Shown here one piece after another: positions 23,402 to 32,862 of a stretch of DNA of 32,982 nt. The DNA lies in NCBI GenBank assembly GCA_023411815.1, contig JAEYOJ010000145.1, forward strand, positions 1-32,982, given 5' to 3'. How positions within the stretch are numbered: position 1 is the stretch's first letter; every line of letters starts with the position of its first letter. The DNA comes from Pseudomonadota bacterium (GTDB taxonomy: Bacteria > Desulfobacterota > Desulfovibrionia > Desulfovibrionales > Desulfovibrionaceae). The position numbers were made by a program, and so were the translations under genes. The notes below the pieces were generated by a model. The model was not told the DNA's origin, did no database searches, and saw nothing but the letters and a program-made list of their open reading frames with translations.

Positions 23402-23500
23402 TAGAGCATTTTGAAAATGCTCTGCCACCAGCTCCGGCGTAGGCGCAATTCACTTGCGCCGTCAACGCCGGAGCGAGCGTCTTAAAAGCAATCTGCTCTA
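23402..23500 (+). repeat. Nested-palindrome intergenic element, copy B
   Basis: A 99-bp element bounded by TAGAGCA and its complement TGCTCTA. Inside are AGAGCATTTT-G-AAAATGCTCT (23403-23423), GCTCCGGCGT (23431-23440) pairing with ACGCCGGAGC, and GGCGCAA-TTCAC-TTGCGCC. The whole could fold into one long branched hairpin. Its right edge, CTA, is the complement of the pal stop codon TAG. Confidence 0.9.
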
Positions 23501-24091
23501 GATGATCTCGAACTCGCAGCGGCGGTTCTTGGCGTAAGCTGCTTCGTTGTTGCCCGGATCGAGGGGGTTGTCCTCGCCGTAGCTGACGATGTTGATGCGG
23601 CCGGGGTTGACGCCCATGAGCACGAGGAAGTCGAATGCGGCGCGGGCGCGGCGCTCGCCCAGGGCCAGGTTGTACTCCTCGGTTCCGCGCTCGTCGCAGT
23701 AGCCCTTGATGGTCACGCGCGTGTCGGGCATAAGCTTGAGGGCCTGGGCCTTGCGCTGCAGCACTTCGCGCGCCTTGGCGTCGAGCTCGTACGAATCGTA
23801 GGCGAAGAACACCATCTCATTGATGCTCTTCTTGGCCTGCTGCTCGGCCTGCAGGCGCTCCTGCTCGGTCTGGCTCGCCTGGCCTTCCCGCAGCTCGCGT
23901 TGACGGTAGGCCTCTTCCTCGGCTGCGCGGCGGGCCGCTTCATCATCCGTGGTCGTTCCGGCCGTCATTCCGCCGCGGTCGGCGGAGGTCTGGTCGGGAG
24001 TGGAGCTGACCTGCTTCTTGGCGCAGCCGAAGCCAGCCAGCAGGGCCACAACGAAAAGCACAATAATCGTCTTACGGGTCAAAAGATTCAT
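23498..24091 (-). CDS. pal: Pal, peptidoglycan-associated lipoprotein
   Basis: A 197-residue lipoprotein, the outer-membrane partner of TolB. The signal peptide ends LLAGFGC with Cys 23 (an imperfect lipobox). An Ala/Glu/Gln-rich linker (about 30-88) precedes the OmpA-C domain (about 90-197) with GYCDERGTEEYNLALGERRA and YAKNRRCEFEI, which bind meso-diaminopimelate peptidoglycan. The start at 24091 has AAGGAGA five bases upstream; 18 further in-frame codons upstream lack support. It is separated from tolB by 230 bp and may have its own promoter. Its stop TAG is embedded in the edge of repeat copy B. Confidence 0.95.
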   Translation of the reverse strand: MNLLTRKTIIVLFVVALLAGFGCAKKQVSSTPDQTSADRGGMTAGTTTDDEAARRAAEEEAYRQRELREGQASQTEQERLQAEQQAKKSINEMVFFAYDSYELDAKAREVLQRKAQALKLMPDTRVTIKGYCDERGTEEYNLALGERRARAAFDFLVLMGVNPGRINIVSYGEDNPLDPGNNEAAYAKNRRCEFEII

Positions 24092-24321
24092 GGCATTCTC
24101 CTTTGTTTGCCAATGCCTGGCGTTCTCCTCGCCTTTGTGCGCCATATCTCGAAACGGAAAGAGCGGTTCTTCCGGTTTCGCCTGTTGCAGGTCTTTACTG
24201 ATAGACGACTCAAATCGTCCGAACAGCCGACTCGAACGTAATCAAACGGATGCAATCTTCGTGACGACATGACGATGCGACGACCGCAGCGAACGCCTGC
24301 CGTATTCAGCTGCCTCCGGCC

Positions 24322-25644
24322 TTAATTCGGCCCTCTGGTCCAGGACGGTGCGCGTGCTTCGCCGGGTCCTGTCTGCAGCATGACCGGCTCGTCGCCATGA
24401 CGCGTGGTCAGGTACAGCTTGTACATCCCGCTGCGGCTGGACGAAAAGGCGATGAAGTAGCCTTCCGGACCGAAGGTCGGCTCCTCGTCGAAGCCCGGCC
24501 CAAAGGTCACCTGGCGCTCGGCCCCTGTGCGCAGGTCCATGACGAAGATGCGATGCCCTGCGTCCGTATCGCGCGAAAAAGCCACGAAGTTGCCGTCCGG
24601 ACTCAGGGACGGATTGGTGTTGTATTTACCCTCGTAGGTCACGCGCTGGACCTTTCCCGTGGGAATGTCGAGCACGAAGATATGCGGGTTGCCGAGGCGG
24701 CCCGAAACAAAGGCCATTTTGCGGCCGGAGCGGTCGAAGCTCGGTGAGACGTCGATGGACCAGCTCTTGGCAAGGGGTGCTCCTGAGGGTTTCCAGTCGC
24801 GTCCGAGCATGTAGATGTTCGGCTGGCCCTCGATGTCGAGGGTCACGGCCAGGCGGCCGTCGGGCATGTAGGCGGGGGAGATGACCGAGGAGCCGGGCAG
24901 GTCGATGGTTTCGACCTTGCCGGTTTCCAGGTCGGCCATGCCGAGCATGTGCTGGGTCCGGGCCACATGGGTGAACAGCAGGCGCTTGCCGTCCAGGGAC
25001 CAGGCGGGGCTGGTGTTGACGCCGCCCAGGCTGGTGATCCTGCGGGCGTTGTGGCCCGTGGGTCCGGCCACCCAAATTTCCTTGCCGGACTGGTCCTTGC
25101 GCACGAAGGCCAGGCGGGATTGGAAGAATCCGACCCTGCCGGTCAGGGCTTCCATGAGCCGCGAGCAGAAACTGTCGGCGATGTCGGGCATGTGCACGGG
25201 CTTGATGTCGGCATACTCCTGGCCGAAGATCATGGTGCCGGTGAAGGTCTCGTAGACCCGGAAGGCCACCGAGGCCTTGCCGTCAACGCCGGGGGTCCAG
25301 GCCGAGGTCGTCAGCAGGTCCACGCGGCTTAACTGGAATCGCTTGAAGTCGATGCCGGGAGCCTTGGGCGTTTCCACCCTGTCGCCGCCGATGACTTCGG
25401 TCGGGGAGACCTGGCGCAGGAAGGGCAGGAAGCGCAGGTTCTCGCGGATCTGGGCCTGCATGTCCGCGGCCATGCCCGGTAGGGGCTGGCCGTTGGCGGC
25501 GGGCAGCGGTTGGGCGATCATGATGTTGGTCTTGGTCTGGCCGGGGCCGAATATGTCGATGGACAGCTTGCCCTGAGCCTGCGCAGTGGATGCGGCAAAC
25601 AGCAAGGCCAGTATGGGCAGCGCGAGGGCTATCGCTCTTGGCAT
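24322..25644 (-). CDS. tolB: TolB, periplasmic beta-propeller of the Tol-Pal system
   Basis: A 440-residue periplasmic protein. The signal peptide MPRAIALALPILALLFAASTAQA is followed by an N-terminal domain (about 25-160) and a six-bladed propeller with WD40/TolB-type repeats such as NTNPSLSPDGNFVAFSRD and EEPTFGPEGYFIAFSS. It relays energy from TolQRA to Pal during outer-membrane constriction at division. It begins 7 bp after the tolA stop, so the two are coupled. Length is typical of the family (about 430). Confidence 0.96.
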   Translation of the reverse strand: MPRAIALALPILALLFAASTAQAQGKLSIDIFGPGQTKTNIMIAQPLPAANGQPLPGMAADMQAQIRENLRFLPFLRQVSPTEVIGGDRVETPKAPGIDFKRFQLSRVDLLTTSAWTPGVDGKASVAFRVYETFTGTMIFGQEYADIKPVHMPDIADSFCSRLMEALTGRVGFFQSRLAFVRKDQSGKEIWVAGPTGHNARRITSLGGVNTSPAWSLDGKRLLFTHVARTQHMLGMADLETGKVETIDLPGSSVISPAYMPDGRLAVTLDIEGQPNIYMLGRDWKPSGAPLAKSWSIDVSPSFDRSGRKMAFVSGRLGNPHIFVLDIPTGKVQRVTYEGKYNTNPSLSPDGNFVAFSRDTDAGHRIFVMDLRTGAERQVTFGPGFDEEPTFGPEGYFIAFSSSRSGMYKLYLTTRHGDEPVMLQTGPGEARAPSWTRGPN

Positions 25645-25651
25645 GGAGGTC

Positions 25652-26500
25652 CTACCCCTTGAGATCTTGGAGGTGGAAAGTGATCTGTATCGTGCGCATG
25701 TTCGCGGGCGGTGGACTGAGTTTTTTGGTCTCGTCCACGGCCTTGAGCACCGAGGCGTCGAAATCCGCCCGCCCCGATGACTTCACCAGCTTGAAGTTGG
25801 TTATGGCTCCGTCGGCCGTCAGGTTCATCTCCACAGCGGCCGAAAGATTCTGGTTGGTGCCGGCCAGGGGATAACGCCAGTTGGGCTTTATGCGGGCCAC
25901 GGCATCCTGGGCGTAAACCTGCTGGCCGGTGCTGGCGCCGACATCGCCTCCGCCGGTCGCGGCCGGCTTGCTGGAGCCGACTTCCTTCTGGAGCGCGGCC
26001 AGCTCACGCTTGAGGACGTCCTGCGGGCTGGGCTGAGGTTTTTTCGAGGCATCGCTCTTGGCGGCCTTGAGGGCCTCGGCCAGGATTTCCTCCGCCGTCG
26101 GTTCCTTGGGCTTCGGCTTGGGAGGAGCCTTGTCGGTCTTCTTGGGGCTTATCTCCGTGGCCTCGGGCTGCTTGGGCTTGGGCTTGGCTTCCGGCTTGGC
26201 CTCGGTCGCGGGCTTCGCTTCGGGCTTGGGCTGGGGGGCGGGCTGCTCCTTGATGTCCACGGCCTTCTCCGGCGCCGGGGGGGCCTTGGGCGCTTCCTGA
26301 GCCTTGGGCTGTTCCGCGGGTGCCGGAGGAGCCTTGGGCGCGGGAGCGGGACGGCCCAGGGACACCAGATCCACATTGTAGACCGGCACGTCCAGGTTCA
26401 CGCGCACATGCGCGCCGCGCGACATGTATACCGCCATGCCGAAGAGCGCCAGGTGAAGGAATATGGAGAAGGCCAGGGCCAGGGACTTCATGGGAGCCAT
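25652..26500 (-). CDS. tolA: TolA/TonB-type energy-coupling protein
   Basis: A 282-residue protein spanning inner membrane and periplasm. One N-terminal membrane helix (LALAFSIFLHLALFGMAVYM) is followed by a long Pro/Lys/Ala/Glu-rich segment (about 50-190, with repeated PKPEAKP and KPKPKEP) that could cross the periplasm, and a C-terminal TonB-like domain (about 205-282, WRYPLAGTNQNLSAAVEMNL). It sits in the tolQ-tolR-tolA-tolB position, so it is TolA by context, though shorter than E. coli TolA (421). ATGs at 26500 and 26491 are both possible; neither has a strong ribosome site. Confidence 0.9.
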   Translation of the reverse strand: MAPMKSLALAFSIFLHLALFGMAVYMSRGAHVRVNLDVPVYNVDLVSLGRPAPAPKAPPAPAEQPKAQEAPKAPPAPEKAVDIKEQPAPQPKPEAKPATEAKPEAKPKPKQPEATEISPKKTDKAPPKPKPKEPTAEEILAEALKAAKSDASKKPQPSPQDVLKRELAALQKEVGSSKPAATGGGDVGASTGQQVYAQDAVARIKPNWRYPLAGTNQNLSAAVEMNLTADGAITNFKLVKSSGRADFDASVLKAVDETKKLSPPPANMRTIQITFHLQDLKG

Positions 26501-26512
26501 CTGCGTCGGCCG

Positions 26513-26935
26513 CTACTTGCGCTTCCTGGTCTTGGCATCGGTCTCCTCGGCCACCATGCCGAGCTTGTCGATGCCCGCCGCCTTGATCTCGCCCATGACG
26601 CGCACGACGCTGCCGTAAGGCACCTGCGCGTCGGCCTTGAGGTAGAGCGCCTTCTTCTGCTTGGCCACCAGGTTTTCCAGGCGATCCTTGAGCTCCTCCA
26701 TCTTGACCTCGTACTCCTCGATGAACACGCGGCCGCTCTTATCGATGCTCAGCACGAGGTGCTCGCTGTCCGTGGGCAGGGCCGACACGGTCCTGGTCTG
26801 GGGCAATTCGACTTCCACACCCTGGGTCATGAGCGGGGCGGTGACGAAGACGATGCACAAGAGCACCATCATGACGTCCACCAGGGGCGTGATGTTGATG
26901 CCCGGAATGCTGCGGCGGCCGTTACGGCTTTCCAT
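26513..26935 (-). CDS. tolR: TolR/ExbD-type proton-channel subunit
   Basis: A 140-residue single-span protein. The membrane helix NITPLVDVMMVLLCIVFV carries the conserved Asp (residue 20) used for proton translocation in ExbD/TolR. The rest is a periplasmic domain (about 40-140) with VPYGSVVRVMGEIKAAG. It lies 18 bp after tolQ and 12 bp before tolA, an operon order typical of Tol systems. Confidence 0.95.
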   Translation of the reverse strand: MESRNGRRSIPGINITPLVDVMMVLLCIVFVTAPLMTQGVEVELPQTRTVSALPTDSEHLVLSIDKSGRVFIEEYEVKMEELKDRLENLVAKQKKALYLKADAQVPYGSVVRVMGEIKAAGIDKLGMVAEETDAKTRKRK

Positions 26936-26953
26936 GGGTGATCCCTCCGCGGG

Positions 26954-27643
26954 CTATTCGCTCTCGGCGACGATCCAGGGCATCTCGCGCTGGATGCGGT
27001 TCAGGAAGATGCCCGCGAAGTTGACCAGTTCGGTTTCGATCTTGGACAGGAGCCCCTGGATGGCGTTGTAGGCGATGGTCGAGGGAATGGCCACGGCCAA
27101 GCCGAAGGCCGTGGCGACGAGGGCCTCCGCCATGCCCGGGGCCACGGCGGAAATGGCCGCGCTCTTGAGCGTGGCGATGCTGCGGAAGGCCACGATGATG
27201 CCCCAGACCGTGCCCAGCAGTCCGATGTAGGGCGTTGCGTTGGCGCAGGTGCCCAGGAAGGACATCTGGCTGTCCATGGCGCTCATTTCCGAGGCCACGG
27301 CCTGGCGCAGGGCGCGGCGCATGTTGTCCTTGGCCAGCCGCGCCTTGACCTTGACCTCGGCCTTGGATGCCTCGATGCGCTTGAGCTCGCGCACGGCGTT
27401 ATGGGCGATGCGGTAGAGGCTGGAGGACGAGTCCTTGCCCAGGGCATGCATGGCCGAAGCCATGTCGCGGGCTTCCAGGAAGGCGCGTTGCTCGGCCAGG
27501 ATGGCCCGCTTGGCCCGGTTCAGGGTCATGAACTTGTAGATGATGACGTACCAGCTCCCCATAGACATGAGGACGAGTACGAACAGGACCGCGAGTCCCA
27601 CCAGCGAGGCTTCGCCGAGGATGCCTCCCAGAAAGCCGTCCAT
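26954..27643 (-). CDS. tolQ: TolQ/ExbB-type proton-channel subunit
   Basis: A 229-residue MotA/TolQ/ExbB protein with three membrane helices: LVGLAVLFVLVLMSMGSWYV near the N-terminus, YIGLLGTVWGIIVAFRSIAT in the middle, and EALVATAFGLAVAIPSTIAY. These carry the conserved family residues of the proton channel. AAGGAG lies six bases before the ATG. It heads the leftward tol cluster, and the promoter is probably in the 76 bp between it and the sirtuin gene. Confidence 0.95.
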   Translation of the reverse strand: MDGFLGGILGEASLVGLAVLFVLVLMSMGSWYVIIYKFMTLNRAKRAILAEQRAFLEARDMASAMHALGKDSSSSLYRIAHNAVRELKRIEASKAEVKVKARLAKDNMRRALRQAVASEMSAMDSQMSFLGTCANATPYIGLLGTVWGIIVAFRSIATLKSAAISAVAPGMAEALVATAFGLAVAIPSTIAYNAIQGLLSKIETELVNFAGIFLNRIQREMPWIVAESE

Positions 27644-27719
27644 GGATCACTCCTTGCGCAAATGCGACCAGAGCCGCACGTGGTCGTTCGATTATCTCGG
27701 ATTTTGTCGTCGCGCGTTC

Positions 27720-28499
27720 TTATGGAATCGGTGGCGCGTCTGGTTTCAGTATTCTGTGGGCGAGTTCAGGCAGGACCCTCTCGGCGGGTGCGTCGATGCG
27801 CACATCGGATAAACGTCCGTAGGCCGTGGGACCGAGGTTGATCTCTATGACCCGGCCGCCCATGGTCTTGATTCTATACGGAAAAATATTGAAGGGCGCA
27901 ACCTCGCCGCTCGTGCCCACGATTACGGCCAGATCGGCCCGCGCCACCAGTTCCTCCCCCTCGCGCATGGCTCCCGCCGGTATGGCCTCTCCGAAGAATA
28001 CCACCTCAGGCCGGATGAGCCCGCCGCAGTGATCGCAGACCCAGGGTATGTCCGCCCTGGTCAGCTTCGCCATTCGCCCGGCGTCACCGACGGCATGGCA
28101 GCTATTGCAATAAAAGGACCGGCAATGTCCATGGAATTCCACGACCCGTCCGGAGCCGGCCCGCTGGTGCAGGCTGTCGATGTTCTGGGTGATGACCGCG
28201 CGCAGCCGGCCTGCGCGTTCAAGCTCGGCCAATGCCTCGTGCGCAGGATTCGGAACCGCGCGCGCGAAAACTTGCACTGCTTCCAGCAGGAACTCCCACA
28301 CGCCGAGGGGGTTGCTGCGCAGGGCCCGGTCCGTGGCGACCTTCATGGGATCGAAGCGGGACCAAAGACCGCCGGGGCTGCGGAAATCCGGGATGCCGCT
28401 GGCCACGGATATGCCGGCGCCCGTCAGGGACACGGGAAACCGGGCCCGGCTCCACATGTCGGCCGCTGCGCCGATGGCTTCAAGAGTAGCCTTGTCCAT
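27720..28499 (-). CDS. Sirtuin (NAD-dependent protein deacylase)
   Basis: A 259-residue Sir2-family enzyme that uses NAD to remove acyl groups from lysine. The motifs are GAGISVASGIPDFRSPGG (about residues 26-44), ITQNIDSLHQRAG, the catalytic HG in EFHGHCRSF, two Cys pairs for zinc (CNSC and CDHC) and IVGTSGEVAPFN. GAGGAGG precedes the ATG by four bases. It is not obviously linked to a metabolic partner. The tol cluster follows 76 bp downstream in the same direction, so read-through is possible. Confidence 0.94.
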   Translation of the reverse strand: MDKATLEAIGAAADMWSRARFPVSLTGAGISVASGIPDFRSPGGLWSRFDPMKVATDRALRSNPLGVWEFLLEAVQVFARAVPNPAHEALAELERAGRLRAVITQNIDSLHQRAGSGRVVEFHGHCRSFYCNSCHAVGDAGRMAKLTRADIPWVCDHCGGLIRPEVVFFGEAIPAGAMREGEELVARADLAVIVGTSGEVAPFNIFPYRIKTMGGRVIEINLGPTAYGRLSDVRIDAPAERVLPELAHRILKPDAPPIP

Positions 28500-28536
28500 G
28501 CAGCCTCCTCGGGGAAGGCGGGGCGTCGGGTGGGGG

Positions 28537-29190
28537 CTAGCGGACTCGCGCCACCTGGGCCAATCGTGCCGAGTTCTCCTCGGCGCGACGGTATTCGTCC
28601 AGGGACAGGCCGGCGCCCAGGGCGATCTTCTGGCGCATTTCCCGCGACACGAGGTCGCCCGGCTCGTGGGCGTCGTTGTCTATGACCAGCATGGCCCCGG
28701 CTTCGCGGGCCAGCATGGCCACATGGCCGTTGGTCAGGCTGTGGCCCTTGCGCGTGGTGATTTCCAGGTGCACGCCGCGTTCGGCGGCCAGGGCCGCCTC
28801 CTGGGGCGTGATGAGCCCGGGGTGGGCCAGCACGTCGCAGCCGCCTTCGATGGCCGCCAGGTTGGTGCCGGAGGCCACGGGCTCCACGATGGTCTCGCCG
28901 TGTACCACAACGAGCTGCGCCCCCATGGCCCTGGCCTCCTGGATCATGTCCGGGATGAGGCCGGGCGGCACATGGGTGATCTCCACGCCCAGGATGATGT
29001 CCAGGTCCATGAGCGGCCCGTACTGGCGGGTCATCTTCTTCAGACCGTCGATGACCATGCCCATGGTGCTGGCGTCCACGTGGTCGGTGATGGCGATGCC
29101 GCGATAGCCGGCCGTGCGTGCCCGGCGGGCCAGCTCGGCGGGAATAAGCACGCCGTCGCTGAAGATGGAGTGGGTGTGCAGGTCGAACAT
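28537..29190 (-). CDS. PHP-domain phosphoesterase
   Basis: A 217-residue protein starting MFDLHTHSIFSDGVLIP, the first PHP metal motif (HTHS). Further metal residues appear in ITDHVD (about residues 34-39), VVHGETI (about 95-101), LAHPG (about 121-125) and IDNDAH. The group is annotated as histidinol-phosphatase-like, but no his genes are near and the chain is shorter than HisK enzymes, so the substrate is open. The ribosome binding site is weak. It lies between the sirtuin and the BFN-family gene in a leftward run. Confidence 0.9.
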   Translation of the reverse strand: MFDLHTHSIFSDGVLIPAELARRARTAGYRGIAITDHVDASTMGMVIDGLKKMTRQYGPLMDLDIILGVEITHVPPGLIPDMIQEARAMGAQLVVVHGETIVEPVASGTNLAAIEGGCDVLAHPGLITPQEAALAAERGVHLEITTRKGHSLTNGHVAMLAREAGAMLVIDNDAHEPGDLVSREMRQKIALGAGLSLDEYRRAEENSARLAQVARVR

Positions 29191-29345
29191 GATTGTTTGG
29201 CGTTCCCGTATGGTGTGTGGTTCGGGTGAGTATGGTCCAAGCAGACCGTGCAGACAATCGGGCGGAAAGGTTAAATTTCGTTAACCGCTGGCGGCTGGCG
29301 CAAACGCCGGCGGAAAGGGCCAACGGAAGGGCCGGCGGGCAGGAG

Positions 29346-29836
29346 CTACATCTTGTATTTGTCCTCGGGAGAGAAGCCTTCGAGCATCTCGGTCCACTTG
29401 TCCGAGTCCTCGTCCTTGAGCACTGGCTTGCCGAGGGCCGTGTCATCCACCGAGGCCTCGTCCAGCACGGCCTGGGCCACGCGGATGGGCGCCTGGGCGC
29501 GCAGGGCCAGGGCGATGGCGTCGCTGGGCCTGGCGTCCACCCGGCGCTGCACCTCGCCGATGCGCATCTCTACCTCGGCGTAGTAGGTGCCTTCCTCCAG
29601 CTTGACCACCTCCACGGCCGTGACCTTGGCCCCGGCGGTGTCGATGCAGGAGAGCATGAGGTCATGGGTCATGGGCCTGGGCAGCTTGACCTCGTTGAGG
29701 GCCAGGGAGATGGCCATGGCCTCCATGGCGCCGATCCAGATGGGCAGTATGGCCTTCTCCTCCAGATCCTTGAGCACAAGGACCGGCACCTGCGAGTTTT
29801 CGTCCACCGCCAGACCGAAGACCTTCATTTCTATCA

Positions 29837-29840
<4 letters not shown>
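29346..29840 (-). CDS. Bifunctional-nuclease (DUF151) family protein
   Basis: A 164-residue protein of the BFN/DUF151 family, with VLVLKDLEEKAILPIWIGAMEA near residues 20-41 and DARPSDAIALALRAQAPI near 103-120. Plant homologues are reported to have nuclease activity; the bacterial role is unclear. The ATG overlaps the miaB stop in an ATGA, showing that it is co-translated with the tRNA-modification gene, a pairing that is common in Desulfovibrio-type genomes. The C-terminal tail DKWTEMLEGFSPEDKYKM is beyond the family core. Confidence 0.92.
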
Positions 29841-31174
<1,334 letters not shown>

Positions 31175-31224
31175 GCGCGGGATATAATGCATGCCTTGCG
31201 GCCGGTAAACCCCGCGAGCCGAGG

Positions 31225-31247
31225 ATTTCCCGGATATTCCGGGAAAT
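31225..31247 (-). other. Hairpin between the APS-kinase-like gene and miaB
   Basis: ATTTCCCGG (31225-31233) pairs perfectly with CCGGGAAAT (31239-31247) around ATATT. No T-tract follows on the minus strand. It could attenuate read-through into miaB or be a processing site. Confidence 0.4.
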
Positions 31248-31257
31248 ACGGGGCGAG

Positions 31258-31842
31258 TCACATCCAGGCGGAGAGATGGTCCAGCACCTTGTCCCTGGCT
31301 TGCTCCACGCCCTCGACTTCGCCGTCCACGACGATCTCGGCCCGCGGGTTCTCCTCGAAGGGCGCGTCCACGCCGGGCACCAGACCCAGCCCCTCGAATT
31401 GCCGGCCGGTGGCCTTGCGTTCCAGGGCCTTGCGGTACAGGCCGGCCATGACCTTGCCTTGAGGCCGGGAATCCTCGCGGCGCATGGCGGTTTGGGCGGA
31501 GCAGCGCACGTGGATTTCGGCGAAACGATCCAGGCGGTCGCGCGCGGCCTGGCGCATGGCCAGGGCCGGAGCCGTGGCGTCGATGATGACGTTGCGGCCC
31601 TGCCTCACCAGGGCCACGGCTTCGTCCACGAGCAGCTCGTAGGCGCGGGCGCGCTCCTCGGCGCTGTAGGTTGGTTGCGGGAACCAGGCCTTGCGCCGGG
31701 CGTCCATTTCCAGGATCTCCACCCGCACGCCGCGCGCTTCCAGTGCCTCGCGCACCGCGCGGGCCAGGCTGGACTTGCCGCAGCCCGGCAGCCCGGTGAT
31801 CCAGATGGCCCAGCCCTGGCTCGGCGCGGAGGTGTCGTTCAT
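31258..31842 (-). CDS. Adenylylsulfate-kinase-like (CysC-like) P-loop kinase
   Basis: A 194-residue P-loop kinase. Walker A is ITGLPGCGKSSLARAV (residues 15-30), and a Walker-B-like VIIDATAPALAMRQAARDRL lies near 85-104. The C-terminal APFEENPRAEIVVDGE fits the end of APS kinases. However, the canonical APS-binding DGDNxR stretch reads LEMDARRKAWFPQPTYS, so activity on APS is not assured. Dissimilatory sulfate reducers do not need PAPS for respiration, so a role in sulfation or in another small-molecule phosphorylation is possible. The ATG at 31842 has GAGGAC upstream. The gene precedes miaB with an 83-bp gap. Confidence 0.75.
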   Translation of the reverse strand: MNDTSAPSQGWAIWITGLPGCGKSSLARAVREALEARGVRVEILEMDARRKAWFPQPTYSAEERARAYELLVDEAVALVRQGRNVIIDATAPALAMRQAARDRLDRFAEIHVRCSAQTAMRREDSRPQGKVMAGLYRKALERKATGRQFEGLGLVPGVDAPFEENPRAEIVVDGEVEGVEQARDKVLDHLSAWM

Positions 31843-32338
31843 GGCAGGTCCTCGGGTTGGCGTGGCAGTTCCCATGCTAACGCAAGCCATGCGCTTTGGA
31901 CAGGTGTTGCAGCAAAGGCTGACGGCATTCCGCTATTGCTGCATCGATCAGTCTTCAGCACTGCTGAATGCGAGCGAGGCTCCGAGCACGTGCTTCTCGC
32001 ATGTCTTGTTCGTGGCTTCAATTTTCAGGGGAGCGGTGTACCGAGGCGGTCCTTCGGCCCGGTGCCAGAGAATGGCCAGCTTCTACTTGGCCCGATCAGG
32101 TCGCTGGTCACGCCCGGCGGCATTCATAGCCTTGCCGTTGACCGGCAACGTCTCGCGCATGGTCCGATCCGGCATCCTGAAGGCTACTCTCCATGAAAAT
32201 TATGTTTGCTGTACAAGCCGGAGAAATTTTCTATTATAGCACCCTGACAAGCCGCCCGGACGCGAAACATCCGGGGCCTACTCAACAGGGACGGATACCC
32301 GCTAACTCGTCACCAAAAACCGATGAAAAGAGGACGCC
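31843..32338. other. 496-bp region without a supported gene
   Basis: No convincing gene. On the minus strand a frame from about 32200 to 31948 is open except for one TAG at 32083-32085, and could be a decayed gene, but I do not recognise it. A weak -10-like TATTATAG near 32232 could serve the SnoaL-like gene. Confidence 0.35.
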
Positions 32339-32713
32339 ATGAACCAGACCCCCACTCCCATCAGCGAATACGCCGCCATCGACCGGGCGATCCAGCACTA
32401 CATCGACGGGGCCAGAACCGGCAGCGGCCAGACCATGGCCCAGGCATTTCACGCCGACGCCACCATCTTCGGCTATTTCGGAAGCGACCTGTTCGCCGGC
32501 CCCATCCGGAAGCTCTTCGACTGGAATGACGCCAACGGCCCGGCCAGGGACATTGCGGCCCGGATCACCACCCTGGACGTAGTCGGAACCACGGCCGTGG
32601 CCCGTCTGGAAATCGAGAACTGGACCGGACACCGCTTCACGGATTTTTTTACACTGGTCAGGGTCGACGGCGATTGGAAGATCATAAACAAGATCTTCCA
32701 TCTCCACGCCTAG
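32339..32713 (+). CDS. SnoaL/NTF2-like small protein (putative lumazine-binding family)
   Basis: A 124-residue protein with the NTF2-like cone fold pattern: an N-terminal helix (AAIDRAIQHYIDGARTG), GYFGSDLFAGPIRKLFDW, and strands ending FFTLVRVDGDWKIINKIFHLHA. This last motif is typical of the Lumazine_bd_2 / SnoaL-like group. No active-site call is possible; members include small enzymes and ligand-binding proteins. It is alone, with non-coding DNA on both sides, and close to an insertion sequence. A purine-rich AAAAGAGGA precedes the ATG. Confidence 0.85.
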   Translation: MNQTPTPISEYAAIDRAIQHYIDGARTGSGQTMAQAFHADATIFGYFGSDLFAGPIRKLFDWNDANGPARDIAARITTLDVVGTTAVARLEIENWTGHRFTDFFTLVRVDGDWKIINKIFHLHA

Positions 32714-32862
32714 CTCGGCGTTCGACGAATATGCGTAATTATTGTAGGGACTTGTTTTCTGATGCTACATGTCCGAATTTCGGGGACGACACGAGGCCAC
32801 GAGCAGGAAGTCTGGCCGGGCCGACGCCCCGGCCAGCTACGGCTATGTCTGCCTTATCCTAA
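32714..32862. other. Short spacer before the insertion sequence
   Basis: No gene or clear signal is seen. The final bases before the element are CCTAA, which fits the YTAR-type target of IS5-group elements. Confidence 0.4.

Noticed and set aside
26058..26300. Repetitive Pro/Lys/Ala coding stretch suspected as a tandem repeat array
   Set aside because: It is the periplasm-spanning linker of TolA, whose low complexity is normal for the family.
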